Source: Bacteroides stercoris ATCC 43183 (GTDB lineage: Bacteria; Bacteroidota; Bacteroidia; Bacteroidales; Bacteroidaceae). From it: DNA of 64,000 nucleotides. Below are positions 36,310 through 45,765 of the stretch, one piece after another. Both the position numbers and the translations under genes were made by a program. The DNA is taken from NCBI RefSeq assembly GCF_025147325.1, contig NZ_CP102262.1:1426001-1490000 (forward strand), in the 5' to 3' direction. Positions within the stretch are counted from its first letter, which is position 1, and every line of letters starts with the position of its first letter. The notes under the pieces were generated by a model. It did no database searches. It was not told where the DNA came from and saw nothing but the letters and a program-made list of their open reading frames with translations.

Positions 36310-37842
36310 TTATTTGTTACTTTCATTAGGTTCTACTTCCGAGCCCGGTGCATCCAGCTCGTGCTGGGGTATGGGCCATACGAACAGCGGGTCGTCTTTT
36401 TCCACTTTCAGGCTGCTGCCGTTGGACAGCGACTGGTCTTGCGGCGTGCGTTCAAATCCCTTGTGCCAGCGTTTCAGGTCGTGCAGGCGGAAGCCTTCCA
36501 TGTATAGCTCCTTTACGCGCTCCTGTTCGATGACGTCCATCGCGTTCTCCTTGTTCAGGGAAGTGGAGCCGCCGTAGGAGGAGTAGCGTGCCGTGCGCAG
36601 TACGGATATGTCGCTTCCCGCCTTGCCGTAGTCGGGCTGGTCGCATTGCACGTATGCTTCTGCACGGATGAGGTACTGTTCCGACAGGCGGAGCACTTTC
36701 GGCATGCTGACGTGCAGGATGTTGTAGTTGGTGAACGATTCGTTGCCGAAGTATTTTATCAGCAGCGGCCATGTAAGCCCGTGGCTGTATCCGGTGGTGA
36801 AGCTCTGGAAGAATGCGGATACGCGCAGGTCGTTCATGTCGTACAGGTTGACGGCCCATGTAGCCGGCACGTAGTCGGGGCGCAGGGTGCTGTAGTCGTA
36901 GTTGGCGAATACCTGTCCCAGTGCGCCGCCGTAGGCATTAACGGTAAAGCCCACTTTCCAGATGGCTTCGGTGGAGAAGTCGTTCGTCCACATATACTTG
37001 TAGTAGCTGGCGCTTGAGGTGGCTGCGCGCGTACAGCTCGACAGGTAGTAGTAACCGCTGTCGATGACTTTGGTGGCATACTTGATGGCCTCGTCCCACC
37101 GCTTCATATAGAGAAGTACGCGGGCGCGGAGGGCATGCACCGTATATTCGTTGAAGTAGATGCTGTCGTACAGCGTTCCCTGCGTGTCGGTGTCGAAGTC
37201 CTCTTCGAGTTCCAGCAACTCTGCCGCACGGTCGAGGTCGTCGAGGATAAATTGGTAGGAGTCTTTCAGCGAAGCGCGCCTCATGGTTTCATCGCCCAGA
37301 TAGTGTTCGCTCAGGATAACTCCCAACTGGCCGGCGGCGTCCTCATCGCTTTCGTATGCCTTGCAGAAGAGCTTCACCAGCTCCGAGTAGGCGAGTGCAC
37401 GGGCAAAGTAAGCTTCGCCGCAGCACTGGTCCAGCTTGTCGAGATCCTTGTCGTCGGTGGTCTTTTTCCGCACGGCGTCCGCGCGGTCGAGCATGAAGTT
37501 GCAGCGGTTGATAACATCGTACAACGCACCGTACACGGCTTCGATGTCGGTATTGGTGGGTTTGATTTCTTTCCAGCGCCAGATGTCGCCGTACACATTG
37601 GTGTTGCCGTTCACTCCGTACACCAGGTCGGTCTGTATGTCGGGCAGCAGCGTCAGGTTGCCCGAATAGAGGTATTTGCTCCTGAAAGCGTCGTAGATAC
37701 CTATGACCGCCAGGTTTATGTCGGATACCGTCTGCAGCGACTCGTCGAAAGGAATGCCGTCTTCCGGCATTTTGTCCAGACAGGAGACGGACGACAGCGC
37801 CACGGCAACCAGCATGATATATAGTTTGAATTTCTTAATCAT
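36310..37842 (-). CDS. SusD/RagB-family surface substrate-binding lipoprotein
   Basis: A 510-residue SusD homologue (LSSVSC, acylated Cys21) paired with the SusC at 37863-40796, 20 bases upstream. It shows the family start SCLDKMPEDGIPFDESLQTV, the TPR-like segments AVIGIYDAFRSKYLYSG, CGEAYFARALAYSELVKLFC and ALRARVLLYMKRWDEAIKYA, and the C-terminal EQERVKELYMEGFRLHDLKR followed by PIPQHELD. Base composition is clearly GC-rich at third positions compared with the SusD at 9056. Its partner genes include a subtilase and LRR proteins, so a protein-derived ligand is plausible. Confidence 0.94.
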   Translation of the reverse strand: MIKKFKLYIMLVAVALSSVSCLDKMPEDGIPFDESLQTVSDINLAVIGIYDAFRSKYLYSGNLTLLPDIQTDLVYGVNGNTNVYGDIWRWKEIKPTNTDIEAVYGALYDVINRCNFMLDRADAVRKKTTDDKDLDKLDQCCGEAYFARALAYSELVKLFCKAYESDEDAAGQLGVILSEHYLGDETMRRASLKDSYQFILDDLDRAAELLELEEDFDTDTQGTLYDSIYFNEYTVHALRARVLLYMKRWDEAIKYATKVIDSGYYYLSSCTRAATSSASYYKYMWTNDFSTEAIWKVGFTVNAYGGALGQVFANYDYSTLRPDYVPATWAVNLYDMNDLRVSAFFQSFTTGYSHGLTWPLLIKYFGNESFTNYNILHVSMPKVLRLSEQYLIRAEAYVQCDQPDYGKAGSDISVLRTARYSSYGGSTSLNKENAMDVIEQERVKELYMEGFRLHDLKRWHKGFERTPQDQSLSNGSSLKVEKDDPLFVWPIPQHELDAPGSEVEPNESNK

Positions 37843-37862
37843 CTTTCTTTTGCTTGATAGGG

Positions 37863-40796
37863 TTAGAATGATACTTCGATGCCCTGCGTAAACTGGCGCG
37901 AAGCCGGATACTGTGCCCGGTAGATATTGCTCGACATTTCGGGGTCGAGTCCGGTGAATCCCGTAAAGGTCAGCAGGTTCTGGCCTTGCAGGTACACGCG
38001 TGCCGAGGTGAAGAAGTTGGTCTTTTTCAGCAGTGGCTGCGGCAGTGCGTATGCCAGTGTCAGGTTCTTGAGGCGCAGGAACGAGGAGTTCTCCAGGAAG
38101 CGGTCGTCCAGTTGCGCCGTCACGCCGTAGCGGGGGATGTCGGTGATGTCGCCCGGTTTCTTCCAGCGGTCGTACAGCAGCCGGCGCGACTGGTTGTAGG
38201 TGCTGTACAGTCCGTTGCTCTCTTCAAAGAAGCGGTCGTTGTTCATCACCCAGCGGTCGGCCATCCAACTGAACTGTGCCGACAGCGAAAGGCCCTTCCA
38301 GGCAAAGGTAGTGCCGAAGCCGCCCGCCCACGGCGAATCGAACGTCTTGCCGGTCATTACCTTGTCGCTTTCGTTGAATTCGGTGGTCAGCTCGCCGTCT
38401 TTGGTGTACCACAGGGCGTCGCCGTTGGCGGGGTTCACGCCGGCATAGCGGTTCAGGAAGTATTCATGTACCGGATGCCCCACGACGAATTTCAGTCCGG
38501 TGGTGGAGTTTACGTACTCCTGCACGCCGTTGTACAGTTCCACCAGCTTGTTCTTGTTGTAGGACACGTTGGCGTTGAGGTTCCAGGTGAAATCTTTGGT
38601 GCGTATGATGTCGCCGTTGACCGACACTTCCACGCCCCGGTTCACCATCGCCCCGATATTGTCCCAGCGGTAGCCCTCGCCGGTAATGGCATAGCTTTCG
38701 GGTACGGACATCAGCATGTCGGTGGTTTTCTTGTGGTAGAAGTCGATGTCGAGGTTGACGCGGTTGAAGAAGCCCAGGCGCAGCCCGATGTTGTTGGACC
38801 AGGTCTGTTCCCAGCTCAGCTCTTCGTTGCCGCTCTGTTTGGGGTAGATACCGGCTTCGTCGTTATACTTCGGCCCGCCCGAAACGAGTGCCAGGTGGTC
38901 GTAGTAGGGTATCTCCGAGTTGCCCGAAGTACCGGTGCTGAGTGCGATTTGCGCGCTTGTCAGCCATTCGGTGTCTTTCAGGAACGATTCGTTTTTGATG
39001 TTCCACATAAATCCCAGCGACCAGAACATACCCCAGCGGTGGTCTTTGCCGAAGCGCGAGGAGGCATCGGTGCGCAGTGCCATTTCGCCGTAGTAGAGGT
39101 CTTTGTAGTTGTACTCGCCGCGCAGGAAGAACGAGAGGTAGGAATATGCGCTGGTGGTGTCGTCCCAGGACGAGGCGCGCGTGCCGGAGCTGATGTTCGT
39201 GAGGAAGTCGCTGGACTGTCCTTTCGTCACTACCTGGAAGCCGCTCGACTGGTAGTCCATGGCTTCCTGCCCCAGCATGAAGTTGAAGGAGTGGTCGTCG
39301 TTCAGCGCCCAGCGGTAGTTGGCGGTGGCGGTTTCGCTCAGTTTCAGCACGTCCGAGGAGTTGCGTCCGGCAGTGCCCTGCTCGTTGTTAATGACGTAGC
39401 TCGGGAACGACTGCATGAAAGTGGTGGCGTGCGAGTAGTCGGCGCCGAACTGTATGCGTACGGTCAGGTTCTGTATCGGGGTGATGTCGGCAAATACGGT
39501 GGAGAGTACCTTGTACTTCTTATAGCTCACCGGGTTGTTCGCCATCCATTCGATGGGGTTCTGTCCCGTGCCCGTCCATGTGCCGTTGTTCTCCGAGGCT
39601 ATCGAGCCGTCTGCGTTGTAGGGGCTCCAGTAGGGGAGCATGAAGCGCGAGCCGGCTATCGGCGTGTAAATCGCCATTTCCCCCTCTTCCGCCTGCTGCA
39701 CCTCTTCGTAGGCAGACATGGTGCTTGTGCCTATTTTCAGCCAGTTGCTGGCTTTCACTTCGGCATTGGCGCGCATGTTGTAGCGCCGGAAGGAAGAGTT
39801 CTGGGCGATACCGTCCTGGTCGTAGAACCCGCCCGATACGTAGTAGTTGAGGCGGTCGGTGGCGCGGTTCACGGAGATTTCGTAGTTCTGCAACGGTGCG
39901 CGGTCGTTGAATATCTCTTTCAGCCAATTGACGTTGGTGCGTGAGAGCAGGTCGTAGTCCTGCCCGGTGTCCAGGCCTATTTCTTTCTCAAACTGTATGC
40001 GTTCGGGGGTGTTCATCATGGTCCATTTGCCGTCGGATGCCAGTTGCGAGAATCCGTATTGCGCGCGCAGCGTTACTTTCGCCTTGTCCATGGAGAGCCC
40101 GCGCTTGGTGGTGATTACCACTACGCCGTTGGCAGCGCGTGCCCCGTAGATAGAGGTGGACGAGGCGTCCTTGAGCACGGAAATGGATTCGATGTCGCCC
40201 GGGCTGATGGTGTTGAAGTCCGAACTTGCAATGGGCACGCCGTCGAGGATAAACAGCGGCGATGTGCCTGAGTTGATTGAGTTTGTGCCGCGTATCTGGA
40301 ACACGGCGGCTTTGCTGGGTTCTCCCGAATTGGAGATGACCGACAATCCCGGTGTCTGTCCCTGCAACGCCTGGTCGAAGCCGGCTGCCGGCACATTTTC
40401 CATCTTTTCCGCTTTTACGGTGGATACGGAGCCGGCTATAGTTCCTTTCTTGCGCACGCCGTATGCCACTACTACCACTTCGTCCACCATTTCGGTGTTC
40501 GGTTGCATAATCACATTGTAGCGGGTTGCCGCTGTAAACAGCTTTTCTACCGTCTTCATGCCTACGTACGAAAACTGCAAGGTGGCGGGAGACTTGCTTA
40601 CCGTGATACTGTAATTTCCGTCGATATCGGTAATTACACCGTTTGTTGTGCCTTTTTCAACTACAGATACTCCGATTACCGGCAGGTTGTCTTCCGCCGA
40701 TAGGATTTGTCCTGTAATCCGGAATCCGCCCTGTGCCAATAGGTACGGGATTCCGAACAGAGTTAAAAGCACAAACAAGAGAATTGATTTTCTCAT
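37863..40796 (-). CDS. SusC/RagA-family TonB-linked outer membrane transporter
   Basis: A 977-residue outer-membrane importer and first gene of a nine-gene minus-strand operon. Signal peptide about 1-22, then a carboxypeptidase-regulatory-like domain about 25-97 (FRITGQILSAEDNLPVIGVS). The conserved MVDEVVVVAYGVRKKGTI at about 103-120 follows, and then the plug (TPGLSVISNSGEPSKAAVFQ, IRGTNSINSG, TSIYGARAANGVVVITTKRG). It has no STN domain, and no sigma/anti-sigma pair is adjacent, so its control must differ from the locus at 3586-18098. It is short for a SusC but complete, ending in QFTQGIEVSF. Confidence 0.95.
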   Translation of the reverse strand: MRKSILLFVLLTLFGIPYLLAQGGFRITGQILSAEDNLPVIGVSVVEKGTTNGVITDIDGNYSITVSKSPATLQFSYVGMKTVEKLFTAATRYNVIMQPNTEMVDEVVVVAYGVRKKGTIAGSVSTVKAEKMENVPAAGFDQALQGQTPGLSVISNSGEPSKAAVFQIRGTNSINSGTSPLFILDGVPIASSDFNTISPGDIESISVLKDASSTSIYGARAANGVVVITTKRGLSMDKAKVTLRAQYGFSQLASDGKWTMMNTPERIQFEKEIGLDTGQDYDLLSRTNVNWLKEIFNDRAPLQNYEISVNRATDRLNYYVSGGFYDQDGIAQNSSFRRYNMRANAEVKASNWLKIGTSTMSAYEEVQQAEEGEMAIYTPIAGSRFMLPYWSPYNADGSIASENNGTWTGTGQNPIEWMANNPVSYKKYKVLSTVFADITPIQNLTVRIQFGADYSHATTFMQSFPSYVINNEQGTAGRNSSDVLKLSETATANYRWALNDDHSFNFMLGQEAMDYQSSGFQVVTKGQSSDFLTNISSGTRASSWDDTTSAYSYLSFFLRGEYNYKDLYYGEMALRTDASSRFGKDHRWGMFWSLGFMWNIKNESFLKDTEWLTSAQIALSTGTSGNSEIPYYDHLALVSGGPKYNDEAGIYPKQSGNEELSWEQTWSNNIGLRLGFFNRVNLDIDFYHKKTTDMLMSVPESYAITGEGYRWDNIGAMVNRGVEVSVNGDIIRTKDFTWNLNANVSYNKNKLVELYNGVQEYVNSTTGLKFVVGHPVHEYFLNRYAGVNPANGDALWYTKDGELTTEFNESDKVMTGKTFDSPWAGGFGTTFAWKGLSLSAQFSWMADRWVMNNDRFFEESNGLYSTYNQSRRLLYDRWKKPGDITDIPRYGVTAQLDDRFLENSSFLRLKNLTLAYALPQPLLKKTNFFTSARVYLQGQNLLTFTGFTGLDPEMSSNIYRAQYPASRQFTQGIEVSF

Positions 40797-41027
40797 CTTT
40801 GTTCTTCTAATGATTTGATTAATACTTAATGTTTCTGTTTTTTAGTCTGGAGCGGAAAGAGACATTTTTAAAGTGTATATTGCCGTCCTTTTATTTTTTT
40901 TACAGTTTTGTTTGCTTACGTTTTTCTATAATATCAGTCCAATTAAAGGATAACATCGGGGTTGCTTGTTGTTTGTCTGCTTTTAAGAATGCTGTAATAA
41001 TGTTAATTTTATATTTACAAAAAGCCC

Positions 41028-41068
41028 TTTGTTTAAAACTTTCTTTGGATATATTTGCAACAAATATA
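41028..41068. promoter_or_regulatory. Palindromic pair of -7 boxes in a divergent promoter region
   Basis: TATATTTG-CAA-CAAATATA at 41050-41068 is a perfect 8+3+8 palindrome. Each arm fits TAnnTTTG, one on each strand. On the plus strand a TTTG -33 box lies at 41028-41031, 18 bases before the -7 box. On the minus strand no good -33 box was found at the usual distance. It could be a promoter, an operator, or both. Confidence 0.42.
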
Positions 41069-41101
41069 GAAAAAGTTCCGAAAAAAATTATATATTCTAT
41101 C

Positions 41102-41129
41102 TTGTTTTTATAAATAATTTATAATTTTG
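41102..41129 (+). promoter_or_regulatory. Candidate second promoter for the lipoprotein at 41246
   Basis: TAATTTTG at 41122-41129 fits the -7 consensus, and a partial -33 box (TTGT) begins at 41102, 20 bases upstream. Transcription would start near 41136, leaving an untranslated leader of about 110 bases. Confidence 0.4.
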
Positions 41130-41245
41130 CAAAAAGATAACAGTGTGGTAACTCTCTCTTTTTCCTCTTTGTTTTTCCCATATTATCTCCCTGTTTTCTA
41201 CTTATAGTATTTATCTTTATTTATTAACTAATTAATTAATAATGT

Positions 41246-43252
41246 ATGAAAAACATTTTTAAGACAATGCTTCCCATACTGGCAATGGCTGCTTGCGTAT
41301 GGACAAGTTGCTCGGACGACAAAGACAAAAACGATCCGACACCGGAAAAGCCGGCTTTACCTACTATCACGGTGAGCGAACCTGCTCTTAGCGCCGACAA
41401 TACCAAAGCCGTAGTAACCGTTACCCCTTCCGATGATACGGAAAAATGGTACTGGAAGTGCGAACCGAAAGGCGAGTCTGCTGCCGCATATACGGCTGTA
41501 ACCGGCAAGGAAGAGACTAAACTGGAAATCCCCATCGATATAGATAAGGATTATGTTCTGACTGTCTATGCCGAGAATGAGAGCGGCAAGAGCCAGGAAG
41601 CTGTCAAGGAGTTCATATTCAAGTATGAGGACCTGATGGACGAATTGGTGGAATTTGAAATCAAGAACCTTTCCGCTTTCTCTATGGATGTAGAGGTGAA
41701 GAAAGGGGCTAAGTGCGCCAAGTATGTGATTGGGGCAATTATAAAGGGATATATGGGTAAAGACCTTGAAACCGGACAGGATAAGTATGAAGAAATCTAC
41801 AAGGAAGCAGAATTTATTGAAAGTGCTGAACTTTCTTTGAATCCCAACAAGGATTATCCTATGCAGCCCTACAACTGGTCGGACGTAAGCGCTACGTTTA
41901 ATGAACAGACATTGGTAAGAAGTGCTTTGCAGGATAAGGATATCAGTGAAAGCAAGGGTATTATTCTGACCGCATTGGAAACAGATGAAACCGAGGTGGT
42001 TGTTGCCATTTATGCGGTAGATGCAGAGGGTAAGGGAACGGTCTTTACAAAAGAAGTCACTGTGCCCGATGCAGAACTTAACGGACAAGTGGTGGCAAGC
42101 ATAGAGATTCCTGCCGGTAAGATTGCTTTGAGAAGCTTTGAAGCTACCTTTACGGCAGATGCCAATTGTGCCAAAATGATTGTGGGACAGACAGATGCAG
42201 GTGCTATTGCTAAAAACAGTAGTAAGCCTTTTGCAGAGATGTCTGTAGCCGAAATCGAAGCCAGCATTCTTAAGTTGGGTGCAAGCGTTCCTGTTACATA
42301 CACTCAACCGTTCTCAAAAGAGTTTGCCAGCAAGGATATGGTTCCTAATACCAAGTATTATGTATATGCCATACCTATCGACAAGCAAGGCAAGCTTGGT
42401 AAGATTGTTTATACCGGAGTTACAACGGGACGTCCTACTTTTGAGGGAGTAGGTAGTATTACAAGTGTCAGCTTCCCCGAACAGACATCTCCGGAGAAAC
42501 TGCTTGTAGATATCAGTGTCAATGAAAATACGACAGCGGTTCGTGTATTCTGGGAAACATCTGTTCCTGCTAACCTTGATTGGATAATGGTGGATGAAGC
42601 TTCCAGCAATGTACAGTGGATTGAATATAAAGTAGAAGATTTGGGCAAACTTAAGACTGAGGAAAACAACGGCGGATTGTATATTTTAAGTCCGGGTTCT
42701 ACTTATCACTTAAGAGCTGTAACGGTTGATAAAGATGGTAAGCTGAGTGAGATTGTTGACTTGGTGGATAAGGCTGGTGAAGGTAAGAATGGTATTCAGA
42801 CTAAAGCGGCAGAAGTGGAAGCACCGAAAGAAGCTGACTTCTCAGGTAATGGAGCACTGACATTGGCGGTTGTGTCAAGCGGTGATGATGAAGAGGCCGG
42901 TTGGGGATATTTTGCCAAGTTAAAGGTAACCAAAGGACAAAATACCAGCAAAGTCTATATGGTAAAGGGAAGTGACCAAAAGCCTAATGGTCTCGAAGCT
43001 TATGTAAAAGACCAAAAATTCTTCAAAGAATATACCTCCGATGCAGTTCCAACAGGTATGGTAAGCCTTATTTTGGATGAAAATACATCAGAAAAGGAGA
43101 TAACTGAAAAATTTGATGTTGAATATGAAGCACAATGGGGCGGTGGTGCCCGCATTTTTGTCACGTTGGATAATGACGGAAAGTTTAGTATGGCTGATTA
43201 CTACATCTACGGTTATGGTACTATGAATGATAATATCAGTAGTGGTAACTAA
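41246..43252 (+). CDS. Fn3-like repeat lipoprotein
   Basis: A 668-residue lipoprotein (AACVWTSC, acylated Cys22) with an acidic, Pro-rich linker (DDKDKNDPTPEKP). It consists of several beta domains of about 100-130 residues that look like Fn3-type repeats. Each opens with a strand containing a Cys-Ala-Lys pair or equivalent: KKGAKCAKYVIGAIIKG, TADANCAKMIVGQTDAG and NENTTAVRVFWETSV. Proline-tyrosine turns such as MVPNTKYYVYAIPIDKQGKL recur. No enzyme motif was seen. It is transcribed away from the protease-SusCD operon, shares its promoter region, and has its own terminator at 43308. It may be a surface-binding protein of that system; this is inference. Confidence 0.7.
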   Translation: MKNIFKTMLPILAMAACVWTSCSDDKDKNDPTPEKPALPTITVSEPALSADNTKAVVTVTPSDDTEKWYWKCEPKGESAAAYTAVTGKEETKLEIPIDIDKDYVLTVYAENESGKSQEAVKEFIFKYEDLMDELVEFEIKNLSAFSMDVEVKKGAKCAKYVIGAIIKGYMGKDLETGQDKYEEIYKEAEFIESAELSLNPNKDYPMQPYNWSDVSATFNEQTLVRSALQDKDISESKGIILTALETDETEVVVAIYAVDAEGKGTVFTKEVTVPDAELNGQVVASIEIPAGKIALRSFEATFTADANCAKMIVGQTDAGAIAKNSSKPFAEMSVAEIEASILKLGASVPVTYTQPFSKEFASKDMVPNTKYYVYAIPIDKQGKLGKIVYTGVTTGRPTFEGVGSITSVSFPEQTSPEKLLVDISVNENTTAVRVFWETSVPANLDWIMVDEASSNVQWIEYKVEDLGKLKTEENNGGLYILSPGSTYHLRAVTVDKDGKLSEIVDLVDKAGEGKNGIQTKAAEVEAPKEADFSGNGALTLAVVSSGDDEEAGWGYFAKLKVTKGQNTSKVYMVKGSDQKPNGLEAYVKDQKFFKEYTSDAVPTGMVSLILDENTSEKEITEKFDVEYEAQWGGGARIFVTLDNDGKFSMADYYIYGYGTMNDNISSGN

Positions 43253-43307
43253 AACCTTATTTCCAAACCAACTTCCTAAAACCAGTAAATAGTATTTTAT
43301 AACTTCG

Positions 43308-43351
43308 GAGCGTAATGAGCAGGCGTAAACGCCGTTCATTACGCTCTTTTT
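43308..43351 (+). terminator. Strong intrinsic terminator
   Basis: GAGCGTAATGA (43308-43318) pairs perfectly with TCATTACGCTC (43336-43346), and an inner GGCG/CGCC pair extends the stem. TTTTT follows at 43347-43351. It ends the plus-strand lipoprotein gene; on the minus strand the hairpin lacks a T run. Confidence 0.88.
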
Positions 43352-43397
43352 CATTTCGACCGAACAGCAGTTCGGTTTCCATTCAAATGTAATGGAG

Positions 43398-45707
43398 TTA
43401 ATAGCTGATCTTTATTCCGGCGAAATAGCTTCGCGGAGCAGCCGGACCGTAAATATATCCGGAGTCACGCTCCACTCCCTGGTCGAAATCGTTCTGATAA
43501 GCATTGAACACATTCTGCACACCTGCACTCAATTGCAGGTCCACCGACTTATAAAGTTTGAAATCATAGGCCACCTTGACTCCCATATCGAAGAAATCGC
43601 GTGTATTCACCGCCACATCCTTGTCAATATAACCGGCCATGTGCTGCACCAGCATCGAGCCGGTGTACGTGCCCGACAGGGATAATGAGAGAGGCTTGAT
43701 CGGCGTATACGTTGCCGTAAAGTACCCATAGGTATTCGGTGTACGGAAAATCTTCTTCTCGGCCGGTGCCGTTTCGCTCCACTTTTCCGGTTCGTCATAA
43801 CGGCTCTGTTGCAAGGTGACTCCTGCCTGTAACTGGAACAAAGAGAGATAAGCCATTTTTCCCTCCATCGATAGTCCCAATACTTTGGCACCTGAACCGT
43901 TACGCCGCTCTTTGATAAGAATGCCGTCCCGCTCTCCGATGTTCTCGAGTACAAATACATCCGACAGTCTGGTATAAAAACCTTCAACCAGGAAGTTCAC
44001 CTGAAAAGCACCGAAACGGTGATACATATCGGCTGAGGCGCTGAAACTCTGAGATTTTTCCTCTTTCAGATTCTTGGCACGCTCAATCATCGACACCGTT
44101 CCGCCTACATTCTCAATATGCAGGTCTTCGTCGAAAGCCTGCGGGGCACGGAAGCCCGACGAATAACTCAAGCGGAGATTAATGTCCTCGGAAGGATTGA
44201 AACGGAGATTGGCACGAGGGCTAAAGATAACGTGGTTGATTAGATTGTGCTTATCCAGACGTCCGCCCAAGAGAATGCTCCATTTTTCGTTTTTCCATTC
44301 ATTCTGCAAAAAAGCACTACCGATATTTACCGTCTGCTTCGTATAACGGTTGTATCCCCACATATCGTCCTTCAGGTTATCCCGGTTATACTCCAATCCC
44401 GCAGTCAGGTCGGCAGGCATGAAAAGGCATTTACCGAAACTGTACACATATTGAGAACCGCCGATAAAGGTCAGGTCCGTTGTCTTTCCATAGGCGTTCT
44501 GGTCTTTTTTGCTGCCATAATAACTGTCGCGGTCCGTATGCTGTGCCGAAGTATAAACGGTCAGACGGTGTTTTTCATTCGGAGCAAAATAATCGAATTT
44601 CAAGCCGCCGCCGTTGATAGAGTGCTGAATCTGCTCGGCAATGTCAGCCTCGTGAGGCGGACGGTTCAGCAGGTTTCCGCCACGACGGAACTCCTGTAAG
44701 TGATGATACTCGAATGTCAACTTAGAATAAGTGCTTGTCTTGAGGAACGAACGGAAGCCGACTGTCTGGTTTTTAAGTTTCGGCATTTCGGAATAACCGT
44801 CTCCATCATGATCGTACGCATCCCGATGACGGTTCTGCCCGAACACATAGAGTCCCGCCCGATGATTATCGGTCACCAGCGATGCATTCAGCGAAGTATT
44901 ATTATCGAAAGACGAGCTGCCGCCGATAGAAGTAAGGGTATGTGCCAACTGCCCCGAATTGCGCAGTGGCTCCTTGGTGATGATATTAATGGTTCCGGCA
45001 ATGGCGGACGAACCGAACAGGGCAGAACCTCCGCCTCGCATCACCTCTACGCGCTCGATCATATTGGCAGGAATCTGCTCCAACCCGTAAACACCGGAAA
45101 GGGCACTGAAGATGGGACGCGAATCGATAAGAATCTGTGTATACGGACCGTCCAGTCCGTTGATGCGCACCTGCTGGAAACCGCAATTCTGGCAGTTCGT
45201 TTCGACCCGGACACCGGGCTGGAAGTTAAGCCCCTGCGAAAGTGTAGGCGAGTTTGTATTCTCAAACATCTTCATATCTACCACATTGACCAATGTAGGT
45301 GCCAGGCGCCGTTTGGTCACGCTGCGATTGGCCGATACCACCACTCCGTCAAGCGCCACGGCATCTTCTTCCAACTCAAAATTTTCTTCAAGTGTCTTTC
45401 CTTTTCTGAGACTGACATTGCGACTGATGGTTTTATACCCCACCGAACTGGCTTCGAGCACAAAATTCCCTTCGGGAAGGTTTTTCAGGAAATAGTGTCC
45501 GGTGGCATCCGTCACCGTACCAATGGTAGTTCCTTTCAGGGCGATTGTTATATAAGAGAGGTGTTCACCCGTTTTTTTATCGAGTACATGACCGATAATA
45601 TTGGCATCAGACGCTTTCAGTTCCAGCTGTTCCGGTTGGTCGGCCATAGCAGGCAACAGGGCACAACACAGGCCAACGAGGAAAAATATATATTTCTTCA
45701 TTTTCAT
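43398..45707 (-). CDS. TonB-dependent receptor with CxxC in the plug (probable metal or cofactor uptake)
   Basis: A 769-residue outer-membrane receptor of the BtuB/CirA-like type, not SusC. Signal peptide about 1-22, carboxypeptidase-regulatory-like domain about 36-113, and the segment LDGVVVSANRSVTKRRLAPT at about 119-138. The plug includes QPGVRVETNCQNCGFQQVRI (Cys172, Cys175), then GPYTQILIDSRPIFSALSGV and VMRGGGSALFGSSAIAGTIN. The barrel ends PRSYFAGIKISY. The CxxC in the plug is unusual and could bind a metal. A small His-rich membrane protein is encoded 58 bases upstream on the same strand. Together they suggest uptake of a transition metal or metal complex; which one is not visible. 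Confidence 0.85.
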   Translation of the reverse strand: MKMKKYIFFLVGLCCALLPAMADQPEQLELKASDANIIGHVLDKKTGEHLSYITIALKGTTIGTVTDATGHYFLKNLPEGNFVLEASSVGYKTISRNVSLRKGKTLEENFELEEDAVALDGVVVSANRSVTKRRLAPTLVNVVDMKMFENTNSPTLSQGLNFQPGVRVETNCQNCGFQQVRINGLDGPYTQILIDSRPIFSALSGVYGLEQIPANMIERVEVMRGGGSALFGSSAIAGTINIITKEPLRNSGQLAHTLTSIGGSSSFDNNTSLNASLVTDNHRAGLYVFGQNRHRDAYDHDGDGYSEMPKLKNQTVGFRSFLKTSTYSKLTFEYHHLQEFRRGGNLLNRPPHEADIAEQIQHSINGGGLKFDYFAPNEKHRLTVYTSAQHTDRDSYYGSKKDQNAYGKTTDLTFIGGSQYVYSFGKCLFMPADLTAGLEYNRDNLKDDMWGYNRYTKQTVNIGSAFLQNEWKNEKWSILLGGRLDKHNLINHVIFSPRANLRFNPSEDINLRLSYSSGFRAPQAFDEDLHIENVGGTVSMIERAKNLKEEKSQSFSASADMYHRFGAFQVNFLVEGFYTRLSDVFVLENIGERDGILIKERRNGSGAKVLGLSMEGKMAYLSLFQLQAGVTLQQSRYDEPEKWSETAPAEKKIFRTPNTYGYFTATYTPIKPLSLSLSGTYTGSMLVQHMAGYIDKDVAVNTRDFFDMGVKVAYDFKLYKSVDLQLSAGVQNVFNAYQNDFDQGVERDSGYIYGPAAPRSYFAGIKISY

Positions 45708-45765
45708 TTTTGGATAGTAGAATTACTAAATAAATTTTTCTAAATAATGCAGTGAGAGAGAGGTT

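Larger units (their letters stand above)
40797..41245. other. 449-base AT-rich divergent promoter region
   Basis: It lies between the start of the minus-strand SusC operon and the plus-strand lipoprotein gene. No supported coding sequence. It holds two candidate plus-strand promoters (41028-41057 and 41102-41129) and a palindrome at 41050-41068, whose two arms each match the -7 consensus, one per strand. Confidence 0.75.

Noticed and set aside
37986..39944. Long plus-strand open frame of 652 codons opposite susC
   Set aside because: It is the shadow of the GC-rich susC gene on the minus strand. It has no recognisable domain and no start context, and the susC frame is unmistakable.
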